Shown piece by piece: positions 8,631-18,485 of a stretch of 64,000 nt of DNA. A model generated the notes under the pieces. That model made no database searches. It saw nothing but the letters and a program-made list of their open reading frames with translations, and had not been told where the DNA came from. The position numbers and the translations under genes are program-made. Numbering within the stretch: the stretch's first letter is position 1; every line of letters begins with the position of its first letter. Origin of the DNA: Hungatella sp. UBA4396 (GTDB lineage: Bacteria; Bacillota; Clostridia; Lachnospirales; Lachnospiraceae); NCBI GenBank assembly GCA_002389905.1, contig DGRE01000052.1, forward strand, positions 5,595 through 69,594, written 5' to 3'.

Positions 8631-10469
8631 TCACTTGGAATCCTGGTAAAAGGCATATCCCTTTTTGGAATTATTCTTTACCCAGTACATGGCTTTATCG
8701 GCAGCATGGTACAGCTCTCCATAGGTGACTCCATCCTTTGGCGCAACCGCAATTCCAATGCTGGCGGAAATCGTAATTTCAGGAAATTCCTCAGACTCTA
8801 TATTTCGGAAAGCCTCTATAATGGCCTTTGCGGCAATCTCAATCCGTTCCGTATCCCATTCCTCTGGAACGAACACCACAAACTCGTCTCCTCCCATTCT
8901 GGCAACCACTCCGGTTTCACCGAAAAGCCTTTTCAAATCTCCTGCCACAAAGGTCAGAGCCGTATCTCCTGCCACATGGCCGTATGTGTCATTGATCTCC
9001 TTAAAATTGTCCAGATCAATCATGATGAACAGGCCCCTTTTCCGGGAAGCCAGCTCTTTCTCAATAAGGCGCTTCCCAAACCGGTTATACATGCCTGTCA
9101 GCAAATCTCTCCGGGCTTCATTTTTCAGACGTTCCTCTCTTCCAAGCTGTTCCATAATATCCTCCAGCTTTCCCACCACGCGGAACCGGCGGCCTGAGGA
9201 ATCCTTTAAAATCTTAAACTGGCAGTTAAACCACCGGTATTCTCCGGATACAGTCTTCAGCCGGATGCGGCGGCGCATCATCTCGTCCTTTCTCCAGGTC
9301 TTCAGGACCATCTGAATGCTTGCCCGGCCCTTCCAGTCATCGGGATGGATAAACTGGCTGCCGCGGCCCGGATTTAAGACTCCGGTTATGGTCAGGCTGT
9401 CCAGCTTCAGCTTATTCCTGGCGTTAGAAGTAAACTCGATGGTATCGGAAACGTAATCGTATTCAAACAGCACTGTATCGGAGAACTGGGAAAGAACCGC
9501 ATACCGCTGCTCCTCCATCTGAAGTCTTCGCTTCTGCCGGATAAATCCCAGGGCAATGACAGTACATATGGTGAGTGTCAGGATAACCAGCAATCCCCCG
9601 GTTGTGAAAAGAGAATCAAAGATCAATTCGGACTGAATGAGTACGTCAGGGGACCGGACAAAGTTCACAAGATTCCACTGATTGATTCCCAAAGGGTAGG
9701 AGGATATATAATATACACTCTCCTTTCCAGAAAAGGAAAAAGCAAAGGACTCACGTTCCTCAAACCGTTTTTTTATTTCCCCGGCATACTGCGCCTCAAT
9801 CCCGCTGCTTTCCATAGAAGAAAACAGATTCCCGCAGTTATCAAAAAAGCTGCTGTTCCCGTACAAAATGCTTCCGTCAGATTTTACAATGAGAGAATGC
9901 ACCCGTTTAAAGGGAGTGCTCACCGTTCCGCTATTCACAAGAGCGTTGGCATCCACCTTCAAAAAAAAGACTCCTGTTATCTCTTCTCCATTCTTGACCG
10001 GCTCCGCCGCAAAGAAGAACTTCTTTTCTCCTGAATCGTCTGAAGCCAGTATATCAGAAAAGCCTCCCGTTCCCATTAAAAGCTGTTCCTTCAATTGGGG
10101 CGCCTCTTCCATGGCTCCCCCTTCCATGAACTGCGGAACATCCTGGTAATAGATCTGATAATCCTCATTTCTTTTGTTGAACTGATCCAGATAAACCTGG
10201 ATCTTTCCGTTCTGTGCAGACAAGCCGGCGGACTCTGCCGCTTCCGCCAGCCCGGACAGTATCCTGTCAATATCATCTGCCAGCTCGCCGATCCCATGCT
10301 GCCTGGCCTCCGTATAGGAAGACAGGCTTTCGTAAATAAACCGGCTCAGCTCCTGATTCAAGCGTTTATACTGTTCCCTTAATATGGTAAAGGAACCGGC
10401 AATCAAAACAAACAGCCCAATCAAGCTCAAAATCACATATGCCAGCCTGGATTTTTTTCCTTGCCTCAT
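8631..10469 (-). CDS. Membrane sensor diguanylate cyclase (extracellular sensor-PAS-GGDEF)
   Basis: 612 residues. An N-terminal membrane segment (about 9-28) is followed by a ~250-residue extracytoplasmic region, probably a Cache-type sensor. A second membrane segment (about 283-306), a PAS domain (about 320-440) and a GGDEF domain (about 450-608) with intact ARMGGDEF and DLDNFKEINDTYGH follow. It should synthesise c-di-GMP in response to an external ligand. No inhibitory RxxD is seen at the usual place. It stands 62 bp downstream of the cytidylate-kinase-like gene on the same strand and may be co-transcribed. Confidence 0.92.
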   Translation of the reverse strand: MRQGKKSRLAYVILSLIGLFVLIAGSFTILREQYKRLNQELSRFIYESLSSYTEARQHGIGELADDIDRILSGLAEAAESAGLSAQNGKIQVYLDQFNKRNEDYQIYYQDVPQFMEGGAMEEAPQLKEQLLMGTGGFSDILASDDSGEKKFFFAAEPVKNGEEITGVFFLKVDANALVNSGTVSTPFKRVHSLIVKSDGSILYGNSSFFDNCGNLFSSMESSGIEAQYAGEIKKRFEERESFAFSFSGKESVYYISSYPLGINQWNLVNFVRSPDVLIQSELIFDSLFTTGGLLVILTLTICTVIALGFIRQKRRLQMEEQRYAVLSQFSDTVLFEYDYVSDTIEFTSNARNKLKLDSLTITGVLNPGRGSQFIHPDDWKGRASIQMVLKTWRKDEMMRRRIRLKTVSGEYRWFNCQFKILKDSSGRRFRVVGKLEDIMEQLGREERLKNEARRDLLTGMYNRFGKRLIEKELASRKRGLFIMIDLDNFKEINDTYGHVAGDTALTFVAGDLKRLFGETGVVARMGGDEFVVFVPEEWDTERIEIAAKAIIEAFRNIESEEFPEITISASIGIAVAPKDGVTYGELYHAADKAMYWVKNNSKKGYAFYQDSK

Positions 10470-10530
10470 CTATTGATCTCCATTCTCAAGGTTAATAGCT
10501 CCAAAGGCGGCGGTATGATTTCATTAACCT

Positions 10531-11178
10531 CTAAAACTCAATTTCTCTCAATTTAACATAATCCTTAACGAGCCTTGCCGTCTGGTCCAGATCAATGCTT
10601 CCGGTATTGATAATCAGGTCATAATTATCCCAATCCTCCCAATCATTTCCTGTATAATAACGGTAGTACTCCTTCCGCTCCCGGTTAATCTTCTTTACCC
10701 GCCTGGAAGCTTCTTTTTCATCCAATTTGTCCACTTCCATGACCCGTCTGATCAAAGTCTCATTGTCCGCATAGACAAATATCTTGATCAGACCCGGACA
10801 ATCCACATCATCACGGCTTAAAATATAGTCCGCGCATCTGCCTGCTATGATGCAGGATTCGTGGGCCGCCAGCTCCCGAATAACCTGGGACTGAAACCGG
10901 AATAAATTTTCCGGCTTTACAATGTCCGCATCCATGGAAGGCTTTCCAAGCTGGGGCTTTAAACCGCTTACGATCTTATAAAGTAAATTGCCTCCTGCCT
11001 TTTCATCGGCAAGACGAAAGAACACCTCACCCACTGCGCTCTGCTCTGAGGTAATAGTCAGAATCTCCTCGTCATAAAAATGAATCCCCAATTCTTCGGC
11101 AAGTGCCTTTCCCACCAGGCGTCCTCCGCTGCCGTACTGACGTCCAATTGCAATGACCAGATTTTTCTTCTCGCTCAT
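10531..11178 (-). CDS. Cytidylate kinase-like family protein
   Basis: 215 residues from the ATG at 11178, preceded by AAGGAGAGAGGTATC; the longer frame from 11217 lacks a ribosome-binding site. The P-loop is IGRQYGSGGRLVGKALAE near the N-terminus, followed by the nucleotide-kinase-like AGRCADYIL and an LID-like R-rich segment. This AAA_26-type family is common in Clostridia. True cytidylate kinase activity is unproven, and the essential cmk gene is usually elsewhere. Confidence 0.85.
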   Translation of the reverse strand: MSEKKNLVIAIGRQYGSGGRLVGKALAEELGIHFYDEEILTITSEQSAVGEVFFRLADEKAGGNLLYKIVSGLKPQLGKPSMDADIVKPENLFRFQSQVIRELAAHESCIIAGRCADYILSRDDVDCPGLIKIFVYADNETLIRRVMEVDKLDEKEASRRVKKINRERKEYYRYYTGNDWEDWDNYDLIINTGSIDLDQTARLVKDYVKLREIEF

Positions 11179-11260
11179 GATACCTCTCTCCTTTTTCTGC
11201 ATTTTTCTGCTCATCATTTCTTATCTTTATTCTACCCCATTTGGAACAGTTTTACAATTA

Positions 11261-12556
11261 TTATTGATTCACCAGTTCACTAAAACAGATGGCTCCGTAA
11301 GGCCTGATGCTCATACGGTAAGCATTGCCCTTTCCCAGTGCCTTTTCTATGTAAGAAATGTATTCCCCCGCAAACTCATCCGGCAGCAGCGTCATAATAA
11401 CACCTGCAAATCCGCCGCCGTGGATTCTGCATACCCCTTTTCCTTTTTCCTCTAAAAACAATTCCGTCAGAGCCAGGGCAATGGAAACTCCCTGTTCCTG
11501 ATAATTTGTATTGGTAAAGCAGTTTTGCAGCCATTTCCAGGAGGAATTTCCGGAAGCTGTAATGTTCCTTAAAAAGTCCTCAAACCGGTTTTCCTTTAAA
11601 GCAGCCACTTCTGCCTCCACCCTTTTATTTTCCTCAAAGAAATGAAGGGCACGAAGAACGGAACGGTCCCCTGCAAATTCCCTGACCTGGCTTAAGTTGT
11701 CAATAACGTCCTGCTCTGTAATCTGGGCGCAGACCTCTTTTCCAAAAAATTCCGCAACCTTTTTCATTTCCTCCGGGACAGAAGAATAATCTGCACTTAA
11801 ATCCGCATGCCCCTTTCCTGTATTGACAATGATCAGGCTGTGTTTCTGGGAAGCGAAATCAAAATCGATTTGTTCCACCACTGGAGATGCCGGGTCCTTA
11901 AAGTCAATGGTGATCAGTCCGCCTACCGCACAGGCCATCTGGTCTAAAAGGCCGGAAGCCTTGTCCCAGTACATATTTTCAGCATACTTTCCCACATGGG
12001 CATAGGCCACTGTATCCATGCGCCCGCCGTTAAAAAATGTATTTAAGATAGAGCATAGAAGCATCTCAAAGGAAGCGGAGGAACTGACTCCTGCGGCACT
12101 GATCACGCTGCTGGTCACGTATGCATTAAAGCCTCCGACCTCATATCCCGCTTCCAAAAAGCCCTTTAACAGTCCTTTTATCAGGTCAACGGTTCCTGAC
12201 TTATTATCACTTGGAGTCAGATCATCCAGATCCACGAGAAAGCTCTGATGAAAGGTTTCGCTGATGATATTCACCTTTCTGCTGTTGTTTTTTGCTGCCG
12301 CCCCGACACAGTCCAGATTGATGCTGCCTGCCAGCACCTTTCCGTGGTTGTGGTCCGTATGGTTTCCGCTGATTTCCGTACGTCCGGGAGAGGAAAACAA
12401 TACCACCTCTTCCTCAGGAAATTCCTTATGAAAATTTATAACAAGGTTCTGATAACGTTCTACATTTTCCTTAACAGCTTCCTCCCCATATAAAGCAGCC
12501 AGAAGGCTTAGGGATTTTTCAGATTCCAGTAAACGGATGATGTCATTTTCTTTCAT
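11261..12556 (-). CDS. galK: Galactokinase
   Basis: 431 residues of the GHMP kinase family. It phosphorylates galactose to galactose-1-phosphate, the first Leloir step. Visible are the galactokinase signature GRTEISGNHTDHNHG (about 60-74), the GHMP ATP-binding glycine/serine loop in SAAGVSSSASFEM (about 152-164) and the C-terminal CRIHGGGFAG motif. The length and the N-terminal extension fit the Clostridia-type galactokinase. There is no galT or galE beside it, so the rest of the pathway is elsewhere. AAAGGAG precedes the start. Confidence 0.92.
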   Translation of the reverse strand: MKENDIIRLLESEKSLSLLAALYGEEAVKENVERYQNLVINFHKEFPEEEVVLFSSPGRTEISGNHTDHNHGKVLAGSINLDCVGAAAKNNSRKVNIISETFHQSFLVDLDDLTPSDNKSGTVDLIKGLLKGFLEAGYEVGGFNAYVTSSVISAAGVSSSASFEMLLCSILNTFFNGGRMDTVAYAHVGKYAENMYWDKASGLLDQMACAVGGLITIDFKDPASPVVEQIDFDFASQKHSLIIVNTGKGHADLSADYSSVPEEMKKVAEFFGKEVCAQITEQDVIDNLSQVREFAGDRSVLRALHFFEENKRVEAEVAALKENRFEDFLRNITASGNSSWKWLQNCFTNTNYQEQGVSIALALTELFLEEKGKGVCRIHGGGFAGVIMTLLPDEFAGEYISYIEKALGKGNAYRMSIRPYGAICFSELVNQ

Positions 12557-12598
12557 GATACATGCTCCTTTTCTCTTTCTTTCATTACTGCTATAGGA

Positions 12599-12628
12599 AG
12601 TATATCACAAATTCTGAAGATTCCACAA
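12599..12628 (-). promoter_or_regulatory. Probable sigma-A promoter of galK
   Basis: On the minus strand TTGTGG and TATACT are spaced by 18 bp, about 43 bp before the galK start codon. The -35 matches only TTG of the consensus. Confidence 0.45.
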
Positions 12629-12648
12629 TATGTAATATAATTTTTCAT

Positions 12649-12678
12649 TTGACAGTCAGGACAAGGCTTTCGTATAAT
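12649..12678 (+). promoter_or_regulatory. Consensus sigma-A promoter of the radical SAM gene
   Basis: TTGACA (12649-12654) and TATAAT (12673-12678) are perfect consensus hexamers with an 18-bp spacer, 30 bp upstream of the ATG at 12709. This also supports that start over the longer frame from 12562. Confidence 0.8.
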
Positions 12679-12708
12679 GAAACAATCATAAAAAACAGGG
12701 AGAAAATC

Positions 12709-13653
12709 ATGTTCTGGAACGAGAAGCCTTACCATTCTCTTGACTATGAGATGAAAAAACAATACGGGCATAAGGTTTACAAGCTGGCTCTTGACGGAGG
12801 CATGACCTGCCCCAACCGGGATGGAACCTTAGGCCGGGGCGGCTGTATTTTCTGCAGCAGCGGCGGGTCCGGAGAATTTGCCGAAGCCATGTCACCGGGC
12901 CGCTCTGCGGCAGAACAGCTCCAGTCCGCAAGAATGCGTGTCCAAAGTAAGATAAAGGACGAGAACTGCCGTTTTATCGCTTACTTCCAGTCTTATACCA
13001 ATACCTATGCGCCGGTTTCCTATTTAGAGGAATTGTTCACCAGCGTTATACATCAGCCTGACGTAGCAATTCTCTCCATTGCCACCCGCCCGGACTGCCT
13101 TCCTCCTGATGTCCTCCTTCTATTAAAAGACTTAAACCGGATCAAGCCGGTCTGGGTGGAGCTGGGCCTGCAGACCATCCACCAGTCCACTGCTGATTAT
13201 ATCCGCAGAGGCTATCCCCTGTCCGTCTTTCAGGACGCCTATGAGAATTTAAAAGAAGCCGGACTTACGGTTATCGCCCATGTCATTTTGGGCCTTCCCG
13301 GAGAAACCAGGGACATGGTCCTGGAAACCGTAGAATATCTGGCTCATTTAGGAGAACATGGCATCGACGGAATCAAGCTGCAGCTTCTTCATATTCTGGA
13401 GCACACAGAACTGGCAGAGGAATACCGTCAAGGGCTGGTTCCCATCTATTCCCTGGAGGAATACACCGATCTGGTCATTGACTGCATCGCCATACTTCCG
13501 CCTGAAACAGTCATCCACCGGATCAGCGGAGACGGCCCTAAGCAAATGCTTTTAGCTCCCCTATGGAGCAGCAACAAAAAACTGGTCTTAAATACCTTGT
13601 CCAAGCGGTTAAAAGAACGAGGCATCTGCCAGGGTGACAGATACCTCGTCTGA
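12709..13653 (+). CDS. TIGR01212-type radical SAM protein (YtqA/YhcC family)
   Basis: 314 residues. The ATG at 12709 follows GGGAGAAAATC and a perfect promoter. The cluster-binding motif is CPNRDGTLGRGGCIFC, the variant CX14CX2C spacing characteristic of the YhcC/YtqA group rather than the plain CX3CX2C. An Elp3-like barrel follows, with a FQSYTNTYAP segment and a GLPGE motif. Its substrate is not established; the family is conserved in many bacteria. It converges on the capA-like gene with only 2 bp between stop codons. Confidence 0.9.
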   Translation: MFWNEKPYHSLDYEMKKQYGHKVYKLALDGGMTCPNRDGTLGRGGCIFCSSGGSGEFAEAMSPGRSAAEQLQSARMRVQSKIKDENCRFIAYFQSYTNTYAPVSYLEELFTSVIHQPDVAILSIATRPDCLPPDVLLLLKDLNRIKPVWVELGLQTIHQSTADYIRRGYPLSVFQDAYENLKEAGLTVIAHVILGLPGETRDMVLETVEYLAHLGEHGIDGIKLQLLHILEHTELAEEYRQGLVPIYSLEEYTDLVIDCIAILPPETVIHRISGDGPKQMLLAPLWSSNKKLVLNTLSKRLKERGICQGDRYLV

Positions 13654-13655
13654 TT

Positions 13656-14834
13656 TTACTCTCTATGATATATCATACCGTTTTCATCCACTTCAATGCC
13701 AAAGGATATTCCCTGGAAATACTGGTAGAACTTTCGGATTTCTTCCGGATCTTCCAGCTTTCTGGTATAGCCCTTTTGTGAAGTTCCGGGAACCAGGGAT
13801 AACACCGTGGTTCCCTGCTCAAAATCCACTTCAGCCCGTAAAAGAGCTGTCTTTGGAATGCTGCTTCCAAATATGAAGTTTCCAAGGCTATAGCAAATAG
13901 GCTTTCCATTATAATACTCAATTCCCTGCAGCACGTGAGGATGGCTTCCTATTACCATATCTGCACCTGCGTCAATGATCTTCTTTCCCAAGGCTCTCTG
14001 GTATTCCTGAGGCTTTTCATCCCTCTCAATTCCCCAATGAAGGTAAACAACCAGATAATCGCAGCTCCCCTCTGCTTTCTCAATTTCCTCCAGCAATATG
14101 GTGGGATCGTATCCGCTGACCATGCCGGGCTTTTTGCTGTTGGCCACCCACGCCGGGTCCGGATAAACTCTGGAGGCTGCCAGAAATCCTATGGTTTTTC
14201 CCTTCACTTCCATGGTCTGAAGCTGTCTGGCCCGGTCCATATCAGGACCTGCGCCTGCATACCGGATTCCTGCTGCATCTAAAACACTGCAGGTATCCAC
14301 AAGTGCATCTGTTCCAAAGTCCAGAGAATGATTATTAGCCAGAGTCACAATATCAACTCCCAGCTCATTCATCATGGAAACTCTGGAGGGAGGCAGCCGG
14401 AAGGTGAACTGTTTATCCGGCGCCGCCGACCCTCTGTCGCTGAAAGGGAATTCCTGATTGACCATAAAGATATCCGACTGGTTGATTTCTCCCCGGAAAC
14501 CGTCATCCAGAACTCCACTTATGTCTCCCACCTTATCATAGGCATTTATTACATGATTAGAAAGTAATATATCTCCTGCAAAAAGCAGTTGGACGGGCAA
14601 AGCCGGTTCTGTTTCCGCCTCAGATGTCTCTGTTTCAAGTGTGATAACCTCTGTTTCTCTTTGAGTCTCCTCCCTGGTCACTGCCAGGGTTTCCCCAGGG
14701 CTTTCCTGGCCTGTCGTTTCTTTTCCCCCCTGTTTTCCCTTCCACTCACTGCTCCCTACCCATCCGATGAGAAAAACAAGCAGCAATAGGGGAAGGAAAA
14801 CCAGAATCTTCATTAATCCACTGGTTTTCTTCAT
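13656..14834 (-). CDS. CapA-family (poly-gamma-glutamate synthesis type) metallophosphatase
   Basis: 392 residues with one N-terminal membrane anchor (about 9-27) and a Thr/Glu-rich linker to about 75. An extracellular calcineurin-like CapA domain follows, with LFAGDILL, NQEFPF, ANNHSLDFG and SHPHVLQGIEYYNGKPICYSLGNF. These are the metal-binding Asp/Asn/His residues of the family. CapA proteins are needed for surface polyglutamate in Bacillus, but stand-alone clostridial members have no proven role. It has its own promoter (14923-14951). Confidence 0.88.
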   Translation of the reverse strand: MKKTSGLMKILVFLPLLLLVFLIGWVGSSEWKGKQGGKETTGQESPGETLAVTREETQRETEVITLETETSEAETEPALPVQLLFAGDILLSNHVINAYDKVGDISGVLDDGFRGEINQSDIFMVNQEFPFSDRGSAAPDKQFTFRLPPSRVSMMNELGVDIVTLANNHSLDFGTDALVDTCSVLDAAGIRYAGAGPDMDRARQLQTMEVKGKTIGFLAASRVYPDPAWVANSKKPGMVSGYDPTILLEEIEKAEGSCDYLVVYLHWGIERDEKPQEYQRALGKKIIDAGADMVIGSHPHVLQGIEYYNGKPICYSLGNFIFGSSIPKTALLRAEVDFEQGTTVLSLVPGTSQKGYTRKLEDPEEIRKFYQYFQGISFGIEVDENGMIYHRE

Positions 14835-14922
14835 AAATCTCTCCCGATTGTTGATAACTTTGACATGGTTTTACATTTTCCATTACATTTTCCACATACC
14901 TGGAAATCTATTTTCGTTCTTT

Positions 14923-14951
14923 ATCTTACAATGGTTCCCATTATTTGTCAA
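14923..14951 (-). promoter_or_regulatory. Sigma-A promoter of the capA-like gene
   Basis: TTGACA and TAAGAT on the minus strand are separated by 17 bp, about 90 bp upstream of the start codon. Confidence 0.65.
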
Positions 14952-15002
14952 ATCGTCATCAAGTCTCTTACAGAAATTAAGATTCTTTCCATTGGATTTC
15001 TT

Positions 15003-16436
15003 TTATTTTAAAATCCTGCCATTGGTTGCAATGACATTTTTATACCACTCAAAGGATTTTTTCCTGCTGCGTTTTAAGGTTCCCTTTCCCTGGTTGTCCT
15101 TGTCCACGTATATAAAGCCGTACCGTTTCTTCATCTCTCCAGTGGAAGCACTGACTAAGTCAATGCAGCCCCAGGGGGTGTATCCCAGCAAGTCCACTCC
15201 ATCCTCATCCACTGCTTTCATCATTTCCTTTATATGGGCCTCCAGATATTGGATCCGGTAATCATCGGAAATGCTTCCGTCCTCTTCCACCTGATCCACC
15301 GCACCGAGGCCGTTTTCCACGATAAACAACGGCTTCTCATACCGGTCGTATAAAGTATTCAGTGTGATTCTCAGCCCAAGAGGGTCAATCTGCCAGCCCC
15401 ATTCAGACACCTCTAAATGAGGATTGCGGATGCTCTTCATCACATTGCCTGATGTGGATTTTGCAATGACTTCTTCTGATGTGCTGGCACACCGGGATGA
15501 ATAATAGCTGAAGGATATGAAATCCACCGTATTTTCCTTCAGAATCTTATGATCATCAGGTCCTGTTTCGAGGGTTATGCCCTCCCTTTCAAACAGTTTC
15601 TTAGCATAAGCGGGATATTCTCCCCTGGCCTGTACGTCAATAAAGAAATAATTTTCCCTGTCTCTTCCCAGACTTTCCCAGACATCCTCAGGGTTGCAGC
15701 TATAGGGATAAAAATTTCCTGCGGCCAGCATACAGCCGAACTTGAAATCCGGGTTGATCTGATGACCCAGTCTGGTTGCCATGGCAGAGGCCACCAGTTC
15801 GTTATGGGCAGCCTGATATTTCACCAGTCTTGGGTCCTCTCCCTCTGCGAACTGGATTCCCGCACCCATAAAGGGCAGGTGAAGAAGCATGTTGATCTCA
15901 TTAAATGTAATCCAGTAAGTCACCTTATCCTTAAAACGGTTAAAAATAGCATCACAGTATTTCACATAGCAGTCAATGACCTTCCGGCTCTTCCACGAAC
16001 CGTATTTCTCCACCAAAGCCAGGGGAATATCGAAATGGCAGATGGTTACAACCGGTTCGATCCCATATTTTAAAAGCTCATCAATAAAATCCCCGTAAAA
16101 CTTCAGACCTTCTTCATTAGGAGTCTCTTCTTCTCCGGAAGGGAAAATACGGGACCAGGAAAAGGAAAAGCGGTAGCACTTAAACCCCATTTCCGCAAAT
16201 AAGGCAATATCCTCCTTATAATGGCCGTACATGTCAATGGCTTCTCTGCCAGGATAATAGGAATCCTCCGGCAGAGTCTTGTAATCCATTTCTCCCCGCA
16301 TAACCGGGAAACGGTTTTCTCCCCAGGGAATCATATCCACGATTGCCATTCCGCGGTTTCCTTCCTTCCAGCCGCCTTCACACTGATTTGCTGCAGTGGC
16401 TCCTCCCCACAAAAAGTCTTTTCTCATATTCCTCAT
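15003..16436 (-). CDS. bglA: 6-phospho-beta-glucosidase (GH1)
   Basis: 477 residues of glycoside hydrolase family 1, which cleaves phosphorylated beta-glucosides delivered by the PTS into glucose-6-phosphate and aglycone or glucose. The N-terminal FLWGGATAANQCEGG motif, the acid/base region ITFNEINM and the nucleophile region PLFIVENGLG are all intact. The C-terminal STGEMKKRYGFIYVD segment, with Lys/Tyr that bind the phosphate, favours the phospho-enzyme branch. The start may be either the ATG at 16436 or that at 16427. It is the last gene of the bglG-bglP-bglA operon, 17 bp after bglP. Confidence 0.93.
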   Translation of the reverse strand: MRNMRKDFLWGGATAANQCEGGWKEGNRGMAIVDMIPWGENRFPVMRGEMDYKTLPEDSYYPGREAIDMYGHYKEDIALFAEMGFKCYRFSFSWSRIFPSGEEETPNEEGLKFYGDFIDELLKYGIEPVVTICHFDIPLALVEKYGSWKSRKVIDCYVKYCDAIFNRFKDKVTYWITFNEINMLLHLPFMGAGIQFAEGEDPRLVKYQAAHNELVASAMATRLGHQINPDFKFGCMLAAGNFYPYSCNPEDVWESLGRDRENYFFIDVQARGEYPAYAKKLFEREGITLETGPDDHKILKENTVDFISFSYYSSRCASTSEEVIAKSTSGNVMKSIRNPHLEVSEWGWQIDPLGLRITLNTLYDRYEKPLFIVENGLGAVDQVEEDGSISDDYRIQYLEAHIKEMMKAVDEDGVDLLGYTPWGCIDLVSASTGEMKKRYGFIYVDKDNQGKGTLKRSRKKSFEWYKNVIATNGRILK

Positions 16437-16453
16437 CCTTTCCTTTAGAACTC

Positions 16454-18370
16454 CTATAAAATGGTTAACAGGGTATCTCCCACACCGACCTGTCCGTCGT
16501 CTGTAGCAATTACATCGGTAAACACTGCGGAATTGGAAACCAGAACCGGTGTTACGGCTGAATATCCGGCCTCCCGGATCACATCCAGGTCAAATCTCAG
16601 CAGCTCCTGTCCCTTTTTCACATGATCTCCAACTGCAGTCAGTACGGTAAACCCCTTTCCTTCTAACTGTACCGTATCCATCCCCACATGAATCAGCACC
16701 TCTGCGCCGTTTGCGCTCATCATTCCAATGGCATGGCCTGTGGGGAAAAGAGCTGTGATCTCTCCGTCTGCCGGTGCATACAGCACACCTTCTTCCGGCA
16801 AAATCGCCACTCCCTGACCCAGCACACCGGAGGAAAATGCCGCATCCTCCACCTGATCCAGAGGCACAATCGTTCCTTTTAACGGGCTTGCAAGGGTTAT
16901 TTTTTTCACGCCTGGATTGGAAGGTGCAGGCTCCACTGCCTTGACCTCTTCCCTGGCTTCCTCATGGTACAGCATAAAACAGAGAACAAATGCAATAGCG
17001 GAAGCGACCAGTACGCCTGCAGCCACCCATGGGATGCTGGAGGTATCATTATTCTCCGGATTGATAAAGGTCACAAATCCGAAAATGCCCAAAGCTCCTG
17101 AGGAATACTTCTTTACATTCCCAAGTCCAATAATAGCTCCGCCTATGGCTGCGCCGATACAGGAAATGACAAAGGGTTTTTTCTTTGGAAGAGTAATACC
17201 GTAAATAGCAGGCTCTGTCACTCCGAAAAGACCGGAAATAGCTGCCGGAATACAAAGACCCTTTAAATTCTTGTCCTTTGTCTTCATAAGAACCGCAATA
17301 ACCGCGGCAGTCTGGGCAAAGGAAGCTGCAAAATAAGGCTGCATAAAGCTGTCATATCCCTGGGTGCTTAAGTTCATGATATAAATGGGAATCAGTCCCC
17401 AATGCAGGCCGAAGATAACCAGTACCTGCCAGAAAGCACCTACAATCAGACCCTCCAATACGGGGCTGGTGTCATAAGCTGCCTGAGTTGCAAAACCAAT
17501 GAGTGCTGCCAAGGTGTTGGCAATAGGGCCCACCGCCACAAAGGTAACAGGTACTGCGATCAAAAGAGTGAGGGTGGGAACCATAAAGTTCTTCACCACA
17601 TCGGGAACCACCTTTTTCCACATATTTTCTATTTTTGATGCAACATAAACGGACAGCACAATGGGCACCACGGAAGACGGATAGCCCGCCTTTGGCATAA
17701 TAACCGGTATTTTGAGAAACGTGGCATAAACGTTAGACTCAAAAATGCTTCCCGCAAACAAGACCTCCATCACCTCATTTGATGTAAGGGCAGTAACCTT
17801 GGGATATATGAGAGCACACCCCAAAGCAATTCCTGTAAAGGGATTTAAGCCAAATTTTCTTGCAGAGGTATAGCCAAGGATTACAGGCAGATAGTAAAAG
17901 AATCCATCTCCCACCGCAAACAAAAGCTGATAGGTTCCGTCTGCCGGTGTCAGAAGCCCGGTGAAGGTCAAAATTGCCAGAATTCCCTTTATCAGTCCTG
18001 TCGCCATAAGCACACTTAAAATAGGCTGGAAAACGCCGGAAAGGGTATCCAGCAGCATGGCAGACAGCTTTTGAGGCTTGCCTGATCCGGCTGACTCGGA
18101 ATCCTGCTGATCCCCTCCGAACCCTCCGATTTCACATACTACAGCATATACATCAGGAACATGGTTGCCTATGACTACCTGATACTGGCCTCCGCTCTGC
18201 ATAACCGTCACAATTCCGCTGGTATTTTTTAAGACCTCTGTATTGGCCCTTGACTCATCCTTTAATTTAAAACGCAGCCTGGTGATGCAGTGGGTCAGGC
18301 TGATAACATTAGACTTCCCCCCTACATTCTGGATAATAATTCTTGCTAATCCATCATATTTACTTGCCAT
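16454..18370 (-). CDS. bglP: Beta-glucoside PTS transporter subunit EIIBCA
   Basis: 638 residues with the domain order B-C-A. EIIB is at about 1-85 with the phosphorylated cysteine in ISLTHCITRLRF. EIIC spans about 105-465 with roughly ten membrane segments and a FGVTEPAIYGI motif. EIIA is at about 500-630 with the phospho-histidine in VLIHVGMDTV. It imports and phosphorylates aryl- or cello-type beta-glucosides, feeding the GH1 enzyme next to it. The strong AAGGAGGATGAG site fits. The 115-bp gap to bglG shows no clear second antiterminator hairpin. Confidence 0.95.
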   Translation of the reverse strand: MASKYDGLARIIIQNVGGKSNVISLTHCITRLRFKLKDESRANTEVLKNTSGIVTVMQSGGQYQVVIGNHVPDVYAVVCEIGGFGGDQQDSESAGSGKPQKLSAMLLDTLSGVFQPILSVLMATGLIKGILAILTFTGLLTPADGTYQLLFAVGDGFFYYLPVILGYTSARKFGLNPFTGIALGCALIYPKVTALTSNEVMEVLFAGSIFESNVYATFLKIPVIMPKAGYPSSVVPIVLSVYVASKIENMWKKVVPDVVKNFMVPTLTLLIAVPVTFVAVGPIANTLAALIGFATQAAYDTSPVLEGLIVGAFWQVLVIFGLHWGLIPIYIMNLSTQGYDSFMQPYFAASFAQTAAVIAVLMKTKDKNLKGLCIPAAISGLFGVTEPAIYGITLPKKKPFVISCIGAAIGGAIIGLGNVKKYSSGALGIFGFVTFINPENNDTSSIPWVAAGVLVASAIAFVLCFMLYHEEAREEVKAVEPAPSNPGVKKITLASPLKGTIVPLDQVEDAAFSSGVLGQGVAILPEEGVLYAPADGEITALFPTGHAIGMMSANGAEVLIHVGMDTVQLEGKGFTVLTAVGDHVKKGQELLRFDLDVIREAGYSAVTPVLVSNSAVFTDVIATDDGQVGVGDTLLTIL

Positions 18371-18485
18371 ATCTCATCCTCCTTGTGATCTTTTCCCGCA
18401 GACCTTGTTATCCGGATACAATAAAGCCCGCTGTTTTTATAAATACATTCCTGGATTGGCCTTCTCCCGAATGATTTCTCACCTT

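Noticed and set aside
18371..18485. A second RAT/terminator before bglP
   Set aside because: The gap has no stem followed by a T-tract and no clear GG..ACTG/GCAGGC block pair, so only the switch before bglG is called.
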